Shown piece by piece: positions 35,110 through 43,788 of a stretch of DNA of 64,000 bases. The notes below the pieces were generated by a model that ran no database searches, was not told the DNA's origin, and saw only the letters and a list, made by a program, of their open reading frames with translations. How positions within the stretch are numbered: the first letter of the stretch is position 1; each line of letters starts with the position of its first letter. The translations under genes and the position numbers were made by a program. Source of the stretch: Paenibacillus jilunlii (GTDB taxonomy: Bacteria > Bacillota > Bacilli > Paenibacillales > Paenibacillaceae); the NCBI RefSeq assembly GCF_900102965.1, contig NZ_FNGM01000013.1:62001-126000 (forward strand), in the 5' to 3' direction.

Positions 35110-36693
35110 TTGTATAAACTTTTTATAGCGGATGACGAACAGCTTGTAGTGGAAACGTTGTCGGAAATGATTGACTGGGATGCATTCGGAGTACGAATCA
35201 TAGGGACGGCAAATAACGGCAAACAAGCGTTGGAACGGATTCTTCAGTCGGATCCGGACATAGTCCTGACAGACATTCGGATGCCCGGCCTGAACGGTCT
35301 TGAACTAATCCGTACTCTGAAGGAGAATGGCCGCAAAGCGGAATGCATCATCGTGAGCGGCTATTCCGAGTTTGAATACGCCAAAGAGGCCATTGAACTG
35401 GAGGCAGTGGATTATCTGATCAAGCCTGCAGAGCTAGATGAAGTAGCAAGGACCGTCTCAAGGGCAATTCAGCGTCTGGGGCGCAAAGCGGATCAAACGG
35501 GGAATAACCCTGAGCTTCGAATTGCAAAAGCATTAGACCGGGCGGTGTTTACGGATCTAATCGTCCATGGAAAACGTCCAGCATTCGATCAAACGCCATA
35601 CGGACAATATGACCAGTTTGCAGTGATCCTGATCGGAAGCCCGGCGACGCTTTTGCTCGAACGAGTGAAGGACAAGGGCATTGCCGATGCTCTCTCGAGC
35701 TTTTTGGCGAACCGCGGAATCGTCGTCGATCTGCTCTACGAACAGCAGAAAGTCATCTTATTATGCATGGCGAACCTGGAGGAAGACGCGCCATTAACGG
35801 AAATTCTGATGACTGCAGCCGCAACATTTTCGAATGACGGCTCATGGGACGATACTTTACTGTCGTTTGGAATCGGTCCGGTTGTAACCGAAATAATGCA
35901 TATGCATATCTCGTATTTGGCAGCCTACAAGGCATGTCAAATGGGTTTGTTCTTCGGCGCTCCGGTAATGGACGCAAGCAGCTGGACGGAGATTACCCGC
36001 ATTTCTGAAAGAATAGTCTCCGATTGGTCTAATCAAATACAATCCTTCATCCGTTACGAACAAAAAGAGTTCGAAGCGATGCTAGAACGTTGGACGGAAT
36101 GGGGAACAAAGCAATTAATCGCTCCCGATACCCTAAAGAAGACAGGCGCCCAATGGGCGAACCGGTTGCACGATCTGATCGGGCAGGACTATGGAATCAA
36201 GATCGAGAGAGTGACCGGAGACCGCACGCGGCTGATTGAGGAGATACATGAAGCGCCGGATTGGGCATCTTTGAAGAAAATATGTATGAATTTGGCGCAG
36301 AGTGTGCAATTTTATTTGAACGTTACGAAAACTACCCTGAAAGAAAAGGTGGTTCATGAAATCAAAGCTTATCTTGAATCCCATTATCATGAGAATATCC
36401 AGCTCGATCAGTTGGCAGAGCGGTTTGATCTCAACGCTTCCTATGTAAGCAACTTATATTCTAAATCAACCGGGCAAACGATTCTGGAATATGTCACTTT
36501 GCTGCGCATCCGGCAAGCGAAAAAGATGCTGAGGGAAAGCAGCTTCAAAATCTCTAAAATATCCACTAATGTCGGATATGATAACCAGCGGTATTTCTGC
36601 CAAGTGTTCAAGAAGCATGTAGGCGTTAGTCCCGGCCAGTATAGAGAAGAGCATATGATAAAAAGTGAAGGAGATCATTCTCCAATTGGGTAA
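35110..36693 (+). CDS. YesN-type response regulator (receiver + AraC HTH)
   Basis: 527 residues from a TTG at 35110 after AAGGGGGA; a TTG ten codons earlier is possible. The receiver shows FIADDEQLVV, D55 in IVLTDIRMPG and IVSGYSEFEYAKEAI. A 250-residue middle region of the usual YesN type follows. The C-terminal AraC domain has LDQLAERFDLNASYVSNLYS and ISTNVGYDNQRYFCQVFKKH. It likely activates the GH32-ABC genes. It ends the operon. Confidence 0.92.
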   Translation: MYKLFIADDEQLVVETLSEMIDWDAFGVRIIGTANNGKQALERILQSDPDIVLTDIRMPGLNGLELIRTLKENGRKAECIIVSGYSEFEYAKEAIELEAVDYLIKPAELDEVARTVSRAIQRLGRKADQTGNNPELRIAKALDRAVFTDLIVHGKRPAFDQTPYGQYDQFAVILIGSPATLLLERVKDKGIADALSSFLANRGIVVDLLYEQQKVILLCMANLEEDAPLTEILMTAAATFSNDGSWDDTLLSFGIGPVVTEIMHMHISYLAAYKACQMGLFFGAPVMDASSWTEITRISERIVSDWSNQIQSFIRYEQKEFEAMLERWTEWGTKQLIAPDTLKKTGAQWANRLHDLIGQDYGIKIERVTGDRTRLIEEIHEAPDWASLKKICMNLAQSVQFYLNVTKTTLKEKVVHEIKAYLESHYHENIQLDQLAERFDLNASYVSNLYSKSTGQTILEYVTLLRIRQAKKMLRESSFKISKISTNVGYDNQRYFCQVFKKHVGVSPGQYREEHMIKSEGDHSPIG

Positions 36694-36789
36694 TAAAACC
36701 TTTACAGTGGCGAATCCTAGCCTATAAGAAGAAGGGGCAATTGCGCGACCACGGCGCAATACGATAAAGGATGAAGGGAGAAGATCTGC

Positions 36790-37266
36790 TTGATTACGCT
36801 CAGAAAAATTACTCTGGAAAACCGGCGTGCTATGTTTAACCTGGAAGTTTCAGAGGATCAACGGCAATTTGTTGCGTCTAATCTGTCAAGTGTGGCGTCT
36901 TGTTATGTTCTGGTGACCAATGGGGGACATCCATTCCCATTTATTATTTACGCGGATGAGCAGCCCGTCGGATTTGTTATGTTGGCTTATGGAACCACCG
37001 GATACGAAGAACCGTCAATCGCAGAAGACAACTATTGCATCATGCGCCTGATGATTGACAAACAATACCAAAATCGGGGTTATGGACGGGAAGCCATGAG
37101 AAAAATCTTGGAATTTATTCGCACCTTTCCGGCAGGGCCAGCACATTACTGCTGGATCCCTTATAAATCAGATAACATCGCTGCCAAAAAGCTTTATGAA
37201 GGCTTCGGCTTCCGTGACAATGGTGAAGTCTTCAACAACGAGTCAATAACCGTTTTGCAACTCTGA
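36790..37266 (+). CDS. GNAT N-acetyltransferase (spermidine/diamine type)
   Basis: 158 residues from a TTG after AAGGGAGAAG. The acetyl-CoA loop is QNRGYGREAMRKIL (motif A), preceded by IMRLMIDKQYQ and followed by SDNIAAKKLYEGFGFRDNGE (motif B). The start LRKITLENRRAMFNLEVSEDQ resembles BltD/PaiA-like polyamine acetyltransferases. Substrate not proven. Convergent with the methyltransferase gene. Confidence 0.88.
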   Translation: MITLRKITLENRRAMFNLEVSEDQRQFVASNLSSVASCYVLVTNGGHPFPFIIYADEQPVGFVMLAYGTTGYEEPSIAEDNYCIMRLMIDKQYQNRGYGREAMRKILEFIRTFPAGPAHYCWIPYKSDNIAAKKLYEGFGFRDNGEVFNNESITVLQL

Positions 37267-37356
37267 TTTGCTCCCAAACCGTTGAAGAAAGCGGGCTCCA
37301 AGAAATGGTCATCTGCAAATGCTATCGCTCAGGGAAACTTGCTCCTCGCTATACGC

Positions 37357-38169
37357 TTATAGTTTTCTTGCCTTAATTACAAAAGTTACAGGAAGCATCT
37401 TTGCTTTTTTTGCAAAATCACTGTTATCGTCCCGTGATTGCATAATTTCATCATCAGATTGCTCAATCATTTGCTCAATGACAAATCCCGCTTTTGAGAG
37501 TGCGTTCACATAGGTTGATAGTTTACGGTCCGATAAGGTTAGTGTACTTTCATCAAGAGATACCGAATACCAGGATTCATCGAAATAACATTTTTTAAAA
37601 ACAAGCATATTATTTTCTGCAACAACACATTTATGTATAGGGTGAGACCAGCTGAAAATAAATGCGCCGTCTTTTTTCAGGTAAGAAGCAATCTGGCAAA
37701 AAGTACCCTCAAGGTCGGTTGTCCAGCCTATGGCATAAATGGAATAAACAAAGTCAAAATAATTCTCTGGTATGCCACATTTTTCTTCCATGGGAGAACA
37801 GATTAATTTTGCTGAAAGACCGGACGCTGTCAAATGTTGCCTTGTTTTTTCGATTTGGTTTTCTGATATATCCATACCCCATAGTTCAGACGCTTTTCGC
37901 TCCCCCAGATATTGCAAAGATTGACCGCTTCCACAGCCGATCTCTAGCATCTTTTTTCCTGAAACATCGCCAAAAAGCTGGCATTTTTCTTCTGAAACAA
38001 ATGCTCCATACAAAGGAAGCGCGGTTGCTCCTAAAACATCACTTCCTTTTGTATCCCAAAATAAGCTGTTTGTTGTATGAATAACCTTCTTATTCATATC
38101 GACCGAGCGGGCGGTACCAACCTCGCCAGCGCCTATAATATTTGTTCTATAAACAGATTTTTTGTCCAT
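37357..38169 (-). CDS. Class I SAM-dependent methyltransferase
   Basis: 270 residues; ATG with GGGAGGGTG upstream. The SAM-binding motif I is KMLEIGCGSGQSLQYLG, the acidic loop is LWGMDISENQIEK, and the post-motif region is FDFVYSIYAIGW with FSWSHPIHKC. These resemble small-molecule methyltransferases of the Methyltransf_11/25 type. Base composition is more AT-rich than the genes on either side, which may mean recent acquisition. Substrate unknown. Confidence 0.85.
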   Translation of the reverse strand: MDKKSVYRTNIIGAGEVGTARSVDMNKKVIHTTNSLFWDTKGSDVLGATALPLYGAFVSEEKCQLFGDVSGKKMLEIGCGSGQSLQYLGERKASELWGMDISENQIEKTRQHLTASGLSAKLICSPMEEKCGIPENYFDFVYSIYAIGWTTDLEGTFCQIASYLKKDGAFIFSWSHPIHKCVVAENNMLVFKKCYFDESWYSVSLDESTLTLSDRKLSTYVNALSKAGFVIEQMIEQSDDEIMQSRDDNSDFAKKAKMLPVTFVIKARKL

Positions 38170-38264
38170 ACAGACACCCTCCCAAATATATTCAACATAG
38201 GATAATTTACCATTCGCCTAAGAACAAATCCACCTAAAATTATCGATCCAGCGTTCACATGCTA

Positions 38265-38413
38265 ATGGTATAGCGGACAAGCGGGTGTTGACGTTGACTT
38301 TCATCAGTATCCCGGCATACCACAGCTTTGAGGTGATGGTCCCGCAGGCGGAAGTAAGTCAGTGCTCCGGCGAAAGTAATGTGGACGCGATTGCAAGAGC
38401 GCTTAATCCTTAA
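38265..38413 (+). pseudogene. Frameshifted C-terminus of an alpha/beta hydrolase
   Basis: One frame gives GQAGVDVDFHQYPG and, after a shift, the next gives AYHSFEVMVPQAEVSQ then VDAIARALNP-stop (stop at 38411). Together these match the C-terminal end of acetyl-esterase-like hydrolases, with the catalytic His in AYHSF. No start and a +1-type shift mark it as a remnant. A plus-strand terminator still follows. Confidence 0.55.
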
Positions 38414-38426
38414 ACCGACAAAAAGA

Positions 38427-38470
38427 GCAGGCCAGACGAGCAAATTTACTCGTTGTGGCTTGCTTTTTTT
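38427..38470 (+). terminator. Terminator left from the lost hydrolase gene
   Basis: GCAGGCCA-ACGAG pairs with CTCGT-TGGCTTGC (about 14 bp with one bulge), followed by TTTTTTT. No intact plus-strand gene precedes it, which supports the pseudogene reading. Confidence 0.65.
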
Positions 38471-38506
38471 GCTCCTATCGGAGATTTTTTTATTTTCAAA
38501 AAGGCA

Positions 38507-38535
38507 TTGAATTTTTTGTAACCCTTAGTTATAAT
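38507..38535 (+). promoter_or_regulatory. Promoter of frlC-frlA
   Basis: TTGAAT (38507-38512), 17 bp, TATAAT (38530-38535). Confidence 0.75.
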
Positions 38536-38547
38536 ACAAGACATAAC
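38528..38547 (+). promoter_or_regulatory. Candidate FrlR operator 1
   Basis: GTTAT-N10-ATAAC (20 bp) overlaps the -10 of the frlC promoter. The same architecture recurs at 40852-40871 over the -10 of frlB. The GntR/HutC-type FrlR of this cluster is the expected binder. Confidence 0.6.
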
Positions 38548-38550
38548 AAT

Positions 38551-38564
38551 TAAAAGCGCTTACA
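38551..38564 (+). promoter_or_regulatory. cre-like CcpA site before frlC
   Basis: TAAAAGCGCTTACA matches the cre consensus (TGAAAGCGCTTTCA-like) and lies just past the promoter, where CcpA binding would block transcription. Confidence 0.7.
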
Positions 38565-38582
38565 TGAAAGGTGGTGAAGCAA

Positions 38583-39410
38583 ATGAAGATTGCGGGAATG
38601 AATATTACGTACAGGCATTTTCCTTTTGAGTACTTCCTGGATCAAGTGGCCGAGCTTGGGCTTGAGCACATCGAGCTGTGGGCGGGCGAGCCTCATTTAT
38701 ACGTCTACCGGAATGTTCTTGGCAACTTGAGGCACATTAGAAGGCAGCTGAAATCCCGAGACATGAAGGTCGTCTGTTATACGCCGGAGCAGTGTGTCTA
38801 TCCCTTCAATATTGCCGCTTCCGACTCCCGGCTTCGGCAGAAGAGTATCGATTACTTCATTGATAATCTGTACGCCGCTCTGGAGCTGGAGACCAACATG
38901 ATGCTTGTGACTTCAGGAATAGGAGACTTCGCTGTATCGCCATTGGAATCATGGAAATATGCGGGCGACTCCATCTACCAGATATCTCGGGTGGCTGAGG
39001 AGGAAGGGGTGACTTTAGCGTTGGAGCCTCTGACCCGATTTGAATCGAATCTAATTACCGATGCTAAGGGAATCAAGAGGATGCTGGAGGAGGTCCGTTC
39101 TCCGTCATTAAAAGGGATGATCGACACCGTAGCGATGCAGCTCGCTGGCGAGACACCCGAAGATTATATCTCCCTGCTCCCGGAGATCGGCCATTTCCAC
39201 CTGATCGATGGTGACGGCTCGTCTGATGCGCACCTGGCCTTAGATGATGGAGTACTGAATTGGCGGGAATATCTAACCAGTCTTCAGAGCCATAATTATG
39301 AGGGGGCTTGTACACTAGAGATTATGGGGTTCAATTACTATCAGAATCCGCAGGAAGCATTTAGGGAATCAATCAGGAAAATAAGGGGAATGGAAGTCTT
39401 ATCACCTTGA
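38583..39410 (+). CDS. frlC: Fructoselysine 3-epimerase-like TIM-barrel protein
   Basis: 275 residues, as in E. coli FrlC, from an ATG after AAAGGTGGTGA. It belongs to the AP-endonuclease-2/sugar-isomerase TIM-barrel family: metal-binding acidic/His residues are in GVTLALEPLTRF, LKGMIDTVAMQL, IGHFHLIDGDG and CTLEIMGFNYY. FrlC interconverts fructoselysine and psicoselysine. The assignment rests on the barrel motifs plus the neighbouring frlA, frlB, frlD and frlR. First gene of the cluster. Confidence 0.85.
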   Translation: MKIAGMNITYRHFPFEYFLDQVAELGLEHIELWAGEPHLYVYRNVLGNLRHIRRQLKSRDMKVVCYTPEQCVYPFNIAASDSRLRQKSIDYFIDNLYAALELETNMMLVTSGIGDFAVSPLESWKYAGDSIYQISRVAEEEGVTLALEPLTRFESNLITDAKGIKRMLEEVRSPSLKGMIDTVAMQLAGETPEDYISLLPEIGHFHLIDGDGSSDAHLALDDGVLNWREYLTSLQSHNYEGACTLEIMGFNYYQNPQEAFRESIRKIRGMEVLSP

Positions 39411-39426
39411 TTTGGAGGAACTCGTT

Positions 39427-40773
39427 ATGAGTAATGGCTCACTTACACGAAAACTGGGTTTTTGGTCGGCCCTAGCCATCGCTGTTGGAACTACGGTAGG
39501 CTCTGGAATCTTCGTTTCTTCCGGCGATGTCGCAAAAGCTGCGGGTATCCCCTCAATCTCAATTCTAGCCTGGATTATTGGTGGAGTTATTGCGATTCCG
39601 CAGGTCATGGTGCTGGCCGAATTGTCGACTGCCTATCCGCAAAATGGAAGCGGTTACGTATACTTGAATAAAGCAGGCTGGAGGCCGTTGGCCTTTCTAT
39701 ACGGATGGGCAACCTTCTGGGCACTCGATCCTCCGTCCATTTCAATTATGGCTCTGGCCATTGTTGCATACCTGGCGAGCTTCTTCCCTTTCTTCGCTGG
39801 AATTGCCGGTAAACTGCTGGGAGTAGCGATCATTCTGATCATCACGTCCATCCATTACCGGAGTGTCAAGGCAGGCGGCAGTTTTCAAGTCATTATTACG
39901 GCTGTCAAAATCATCCCTTTCCTGATTGTCATTGTGCTGGGCCTCATGTACATGAACTTTGACAACTTTGTTTACACGCCCGCCGCAGGAGCGGCAAGTT
40001 CAAGCTTAATTGGTGGTGTATCTGCCACGACGTGGGCTTACACGGGAATGGCCGCCATTTGTTTTATGGCTGGAGAATTCAAAAATCCAGGGAAGGTTCT
40101 CCCTCGGGCATTAATTAGTTCGGTACTGATTGTATTGGGTCTATATACGCTGCTTGCGGTATGTGTCACCGGCCTAATGCCGTTCGATAAACTGATGGGC
40201 TCCAGCTCCGCTGTGTCCGACGCCATCAAGTATATTCCCGGATTATCCGGCATGGCCTCATCCTTTGTGGCCGTCACCGCGATTATTGTTATTCTGGGTT
40301 CCTTGAGCTCTTGCATTATGTTTCAGCCGCGTCTGGAGTATGTCATGGCGAGGGATGGGCTGTTCTTTCAGCGGTTTGCCAAAGTTCATCCCAAATTCGA
40401 AACACCAAGCTTCTCGATCATTGCTCAGGTTACGTTGGCTTGTATTCTGGTGTTCTTCAGCAATTTAACCGAACTGCTAGGTTATTTCACGCTGATTCAG
40501 CTGGTCATTAACATTCTGGACTTTGCCGCGGTCTATAAATGCCGTAAGAGAGAGGATTATAACCCGATTTACCGCATGCCAATGTGGAAAGTAACCACTA
40601 TTCTGGCTATCCTTGGGGCAGGATGGCTGGCTTGGGGAACCTTTACGTGGGCTCCAGTGCAGGGCATGATTGCCGCGGCGATAGTCATCGCAACGGGTCT
40701 GCCTGTGTATTACTATTGGGAAAAGAAGTATGGATCTAAAAGCAGTCAGGACAACAGTAATATAGTCGCTTAA
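39427..40773 (+). CDS. frlA: APC-family permease, fructoselysine/psicoselysine uptake
   Basis: 448 residues from an ATG eight bases after GGAGG. Twelve hydrophobic segments, with the APC helix-1 motif AIAVGTTVGSGIFVSSGDVA, and WLGYGS-like loops in LNKAGWRPLAFLYGWATFW. Its length equals E. coli FrlA (about 445). Position between frlC and frlB supports Amadori-compound uptake by substrate-proton cotransport. Other amino-acid substrates cannot be excluded from the sequence alone. Confidence 0.85.
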   Translation: MSNGSLTRKLGFWSALAIAVGTTVGSGIFVSSGDVAKAAGIPSISILAWIIGGVIAIPQVMVLAELSTAYPQNGSGYVYLNKAGWRPLAFLYGWATFWALDPPSISIMALAIVAYLASFFPFFAGIAGKLLGVAIILIITSIHYRSVKAGGSFQVIITAVKIIPFLIVIVLGLMYMNFDNFVYTPAAGAASSSLIGGVSATTWAYTGMAAICFMAGEFKNPGKVLPRALISSVLIVLGLYTLLAVCVTGLMPFDKLMGSSSAVSDAIKYIPGLSGMASSFVAVTAIIVILGSLSSCIMFQPRLEYVMARDGLFFQRFAKVHPKFETPSFSIIAQVTLACILVFFSNLTELLGYFTLIQLVINILDFAAVYKCRKREDYNPIYRMPMWKVTTILAILGAGWLAWGTFTWAPVQGMIAAAIVIATGLPVYYYWEKKYGSKSSQDNSNIVA

Positions 40774-40830
40774 CCCGGATGAAGTGAAGGGAGCCGGCTC
40801 TGACCCGCTGACTTCGATTTTACAAAAAAG

Positions 40831-40871
40831 TTGTTTAAATTGTATTGTCTAGTTATACTACGGTATATAAC
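40831..40871 (+). promoter_or_regulatory. Promoter of frlB with candidate FrlR operator 2
   Basis: TTGTTT (40831-40836), 17 bp, TATACT (40854-40859). The inverted repeat GTTAT-N10-ATAAC at 40852-40871 (in fact GTTATA-N8-TATAAC) covers the -10, as in front of frlC. Confidence 0.65.
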
Positions 40872-40929
40872 AAATAAAATTGGATGATATTGGAGAGAGA
40901 GAACGCTCCAGTATAGGGAGGGAACGTAA

Positions 40930-41943
40930 ATGTTGAATTTTAACGAACAGTTATTCCTTAAGCTTGTGGAACAAGAGGGCCTGGACTTTAGAGGACAAAT
41001 TGAAGAGATTGTAGACGGGATTGCCAAGAAAGGGTACAGCAATATTTTTCTGATTGGTGCGGGTGGCACGATTGCGATGATGTATCCTTATGAGTACATT
41101 CTGAAATCAAGCTCGACCATTGATGTGCATGCGGAGATTGCCGCTGAATTTATGGTGATGAACAACAGACATTTCAGTAAGGATTCCGTATGTATCTTTA
41201 CATCTGTGTCGGGAACCACGCAGGAGACCGTTGCGGCAGCGAAGTTCTGTAAGGAACGGGGAGCGACTACGATTGCACTTGTGGCAGAAAGGGATACTCC
41301 ATTAACCAAAATTGTAGATCACTGCATTACAACCGGTTCGGAGAAACATTCCTTCGATACATTCTTCATGCTCCTGTACATGGTTGTGTTCCGGTTCATG
41401 TATAACAACAATGAGTTCCCTCAGTATGAGCAGTTCACGAAGGAAGTTGCCTTATTGCCGCGTGCGATTCTGGACGCAGTCAAGACCTTTGACCCTAAAG
41501 CGGAAGCTTTTGCAAAAGAACATAAAGACACTGACTATCATATGATGGTTGGCTCCGGCAACCTGTGGGGGAATACGTACTCCTACGCGATGTGTATCCT
41601 GGAAGAAATGCAGTGGATTCATGCGAAGTCGATTCATGCGGCGGAATTCTTCCATGGCACGCTTGAGCTTGTGGTTGAAGATACCAGTGTTATTCTGCTG
41701 AAAGGCGAAGATGAGACAAGACCGCTGATGGACCGGGTGGAGAGATTCGCCGAGAAAATTACGAAGAAGCTGACCATTATTGATACCAAAGACTTTGCCA
41801 TGGAAGGCATCAGCGAGGAGTTCAGAAAGCATTTTGCCGTAAGTATCAACTGGTCTGTCCTAAGCCGTATCAGCGCCTACCTGGAGCGTGAGAGAAATCA
41901 TCCGTTAACCCTTAGAAGATACTATCGCCAAATGGAATATTAA
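40930..41943 (+). CDS. frlB: Fructoselysine-6-phosphate deglycase (SIS domain)
   Basis: 337 residues (E. coli FrlB 340); ATG after GGGAGGGAACGTAA. A double SIS fold: NIFLIGAGGTIAMMYPYEYI, then CIFTSVSGTTQETVAAAKFC and a second half with MMVGSGNLWGNTYSYAMCIL and SIHAAEFFHGTLELV. The SIHAAEFFHG segment holds the catalytic Glu/His region of these deglycases. It cleaves fructoselysine-6-phosphate to lysine and glucose-6-phosphate. It has its own promoter and operator, 156 bp after frlA. Confidence 0.9.
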   Translation: MLNFNEQLFLKLVEQEGLDFRGQIEEIVDGIAKKGYSNIFLIGAGGTIAMMYPYEYILKSSSTIDVHAEIAAEFMVMNNRHFSKDSVCIFTSVSGTTQETVAAAKFCKERGATTIALVAERDTPLTKIVDHCITTGSEKHSFDTFFMLLYMVVFRFMYNNNEFPQYEQFTKEVALLPRAILDAVKTFDPKAEAFAKEHKDTDYHMMVGSGNLWGNTYSYAMCILEEMQWIHAKSIHAAEFFHGTLELVVEDTSVILLKGEDETRPLMDRVERFAEKITKKLTIIDTKDFAMEGISEEFRKHFAVSINWSVLSRISAYLERERNHPLTLRRYYRQMEY

Positions 41944-41984
41944 GATACGCAGCCTTTGTTCATTCTATATTGATGCATTTGATT

Positions 41985-42007
41985 TGAGCACTACTTCGTA
42001 GTGCTCA
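41985..42007 (+). terminator. Short hairpin between frlB and frlD
   Basis: TGAGCACTAC-TTC-GTAGTGCTCA, perfect 10-bp stem, then TTCTTT. The weak T-run suggests partial termination, giving less frlD-frlR than frlB. Confidence 0.6.
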
Positions 42008-42037
42008 TTCTTTAATAGCAGGGAAGGCGGGAGCAAG

Positions 42038-42820
42038 ATGAGAATCATTACAGTCGGGGATAACTGCATGGATGTCTATCAAGCAAGCGGCACAACCTAT
42101 CCCGGAGGCAATCCGGTGAATGTGGCCGTCTATTTAACTGAAATGGGTGCAAAAACGGCCTATCTGGGCTGGGTGGGCACTGACATTTATGGGGAGATCA
42201 TGATTCAGGCTATTCAGGACAAGGGCGTGGATACTTCCCGGATTTCACAAAAGGACGGAAAAACAGCGGTAACCCACGTGGAGATGGTGGAGAATGACCG
42301 GAGGTTCGGTGATTACGACGAGGGAGTGATGGCACATTTTTTCCTTACAGCGGAAGAGCTTGATTTTGCCGGGAATTATCAGCTTGTCCACTCGGGGATA
42401 TGGGGCCATGCCGATCCGTACTTTCCTCTCTTTAAGGAAAAGGGCCTGATCACCTCCTTTGATTTCTCGGATCAGTTGAAGGATGACCGGGTACAGACGT
42501 TAACGCCCTATGTAGACTATCCATTCTTTTCGTACACTCAGGATGATGACTATATCCGCCAGCTCCTGGTAGAGGCCAAGCAAAGAGGAGCGCAGATTGC
42601 CGTGGCTACCTTGGGAGAGAACGGTTCGCTTGCTTACGATGGGGAACAATTCTTTCCGCACGGCGTAGGTAAGGTGAACGTCGTGGATACGATGGGAGCT
42701 GGGGATTCCTTCATTGCCGGGTTCATTTACGGCCGATTGAAAGGGCTTTCGACCGAGAACTGCCTAGAGCTTGGGGCAAACACAGCTGCAAAGACGATAG
42801 GTTATTTCGGCGCATGGTGA
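42038..42820 (+). CDS. frlD: Fructoselysine 6-kinase (PfkB family)
   Basis: 260 residues (E. coli FrlD 261). PfkB features: the N-terminal YPGGNPVNVAVYLTEMG with the di-Gly motif, AKTAYLGWVGTDIYGEIM, and the C-terminal anion-hole/catalytic loop VDTMGAGDSFIAGFIYG. It phosphorylates fructoselysine at C6 with ATP, feeding frlB. ATG after GGGAAGGCGGGAGCAAG. Confidence 0.9.
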   Translation: MRIITVGDNCMDVYQASGTTYPGGNPVNVAVYLTEMGAKTAYLGWVGTDIYGEIMIQAIQDKGVDTSRISQKDGKTAVTHVEMVENDRRFGDYDEGVMAHFFLTAEELDFAGNYQLVHSGIWGHADPYFPLFKEKGLITSFDFSDQLKDDRVQTLTPYVDYPFFSYTQDDDYIRQLLVEAKQRGAQIAVATLGENGSLAYDGEQFFPHGVGKVNVVDTMGAGDSFIAGFIYGRLKGLSTENCLELGANTAAKTIGYFGAW

Positions 42821-42831
42821 CTGGAGATGAT

Positions 42832-42863
42832 CATCAATGTATAATACGTATTATACATTGATG
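42832..42863. promoter_or_regulatory. 32-bp perfect palindrome before frlR
   Basis: CATCAATGTATAATAC is followed directly by its exact reverse complement. It lies between frlD and frlR, 18 bp before the frlR start. It may be an autoregulatory operator or, as RNA, a hairpin that limits frlR translation. It differs from the GTTAT-N10-ATAAC sites. Confidence 0.65.
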
Positions 42864-42881
42864 GATAAGGATGAATTTGCC

Positions 42882-43610
42882 ATGAATTTAAATCCTTCAA
42901 CCCCCCAGCCGCTGTATATGCAGATCAGGCAAATGTTGAAGAACGATATCCAGAACGGACGATACAAACCGGATGAACAGATTCCAACGGAAGCAGAGCT
43001 TTGTGATACTTATAGTGTAAGCCGAATCACCATACGGAAAGCGATTGAGGAGCTCGTGCGGGAAGGAACCCTGACGCGAATTCCTCGTAGAGGCACGTTT
43101 GTAGCCTCCAACAAATTTCATAATGAACTGTTATCCGTAAGCGGATTCTCAGAGTTCAGCCACCAGCTGGGCATGATTCCGAACTCACGGATATTAAGAA
43201 GTGAAGTTATCCCGGCGTCTGAAGAGGTGGCCGGACATCTTCTTATTGAAGAAGGCAGCCCCGTGTTGGAGCTTGAACGGCTGATGTATGTAGATGACCG
43301 CCCGCTTTTCTATGATATTGCCCATTATTCACTCACCCGGTTTCCGGATTTGGAAAAGAAGATCGCAATGAAAGAATCGACTTACAAGATTCTGTCGGAG
43401 GATTACCATACCGAGATTGTGAGCAATGACAAGATCATAGATGTGATCGGTGCGACCAAAGATTATGCGAAATTTCTTGAATGTGATATCGGGGCGAACT
43501 TGTTCCGGATATTAAAAATTGCTTTTGACGCAAACGATGAGCCTGTTCATCTCTCCACATTTATGTGTGAGACTAATCGGGTCAATCTGACGGTCCACCG
43601 GGCAAAATAG
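42882..43610 (+). CDS. frlR: GntR/HutC-family regulator of fructoselysine use
   Basis: 242 residues (E. coli FrlR 243) from an ATG after AAGGATGA; an upstream ATG would put the palindrome inside the coding frame and is less likely. The winged helix contains EQIPTEAELCDTYSVSRITI and RKAIEELVREGTLTRIPRRG. The UTRA effector domain spans about 85-240 (VSGFSEFSHQLGM, LELERLMYVDDRPLFYDIAH). The expected ligand is phosphorylated fructoselysine. It probably controls the frlC and frlB promoters. Confidence 0.88.
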   Translation: MNLNPSTPQPLYMQIRQMLKNDIQNGRYKPDEQIPTEAELCDTYSVSRITIRKAIEELVREGTLTRIPRRGTFVASNKFHNELLSVSGFSEFSHQLGMIPNSRILRSEVIPASEEVAGHLLIEEGSPVLELERLMYVDDRPLFYDIAHYSLTRFPDLEKKIAMKESTYKILSEDYHTEIVSNDKIIDVIGATKDYAKFLECDIGANLFRILKIAFDANDEPVHLSTFMCETNRVNLTVHRAK

Positions 43611-43631
43611 GCCATGCTCATCGGCATGGCC
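43610..43631 (+). terminator. Hairpin after frlR
   Basis: GGCCATGC pairs with GCATGGCC at the frlR stop. There is no T-run, so it may stabilise the 3' end instead. Confidence 0.45.
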
Positions 43632-43724
43632 CGCAGGAGGATTTATTTGTAGCGCCCTGACGTTAAGACCGCATAATGGATACAAGTATTGCATCCTCAT
43701 GCCCTTATGCATACAGTCACAAAA

Positions 43725-43759
43725 AAGGAGCGAATAAGTAAATGCCTTATTCGCTCCTT
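43725..43759 (-). terminator. Terminator of araBDA
   Basis: AAGGAGCGAATAAG pairs perfectly with CTTATTCGCTCCTT (14 bp). The minus-strand exit is TTTTTTGTG, 30 bp after the araA stop. Confidence 0.88.
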
Positions 43760-43788
43760 CCATATTTGGGCAACGGCCGCTTCTCTAA

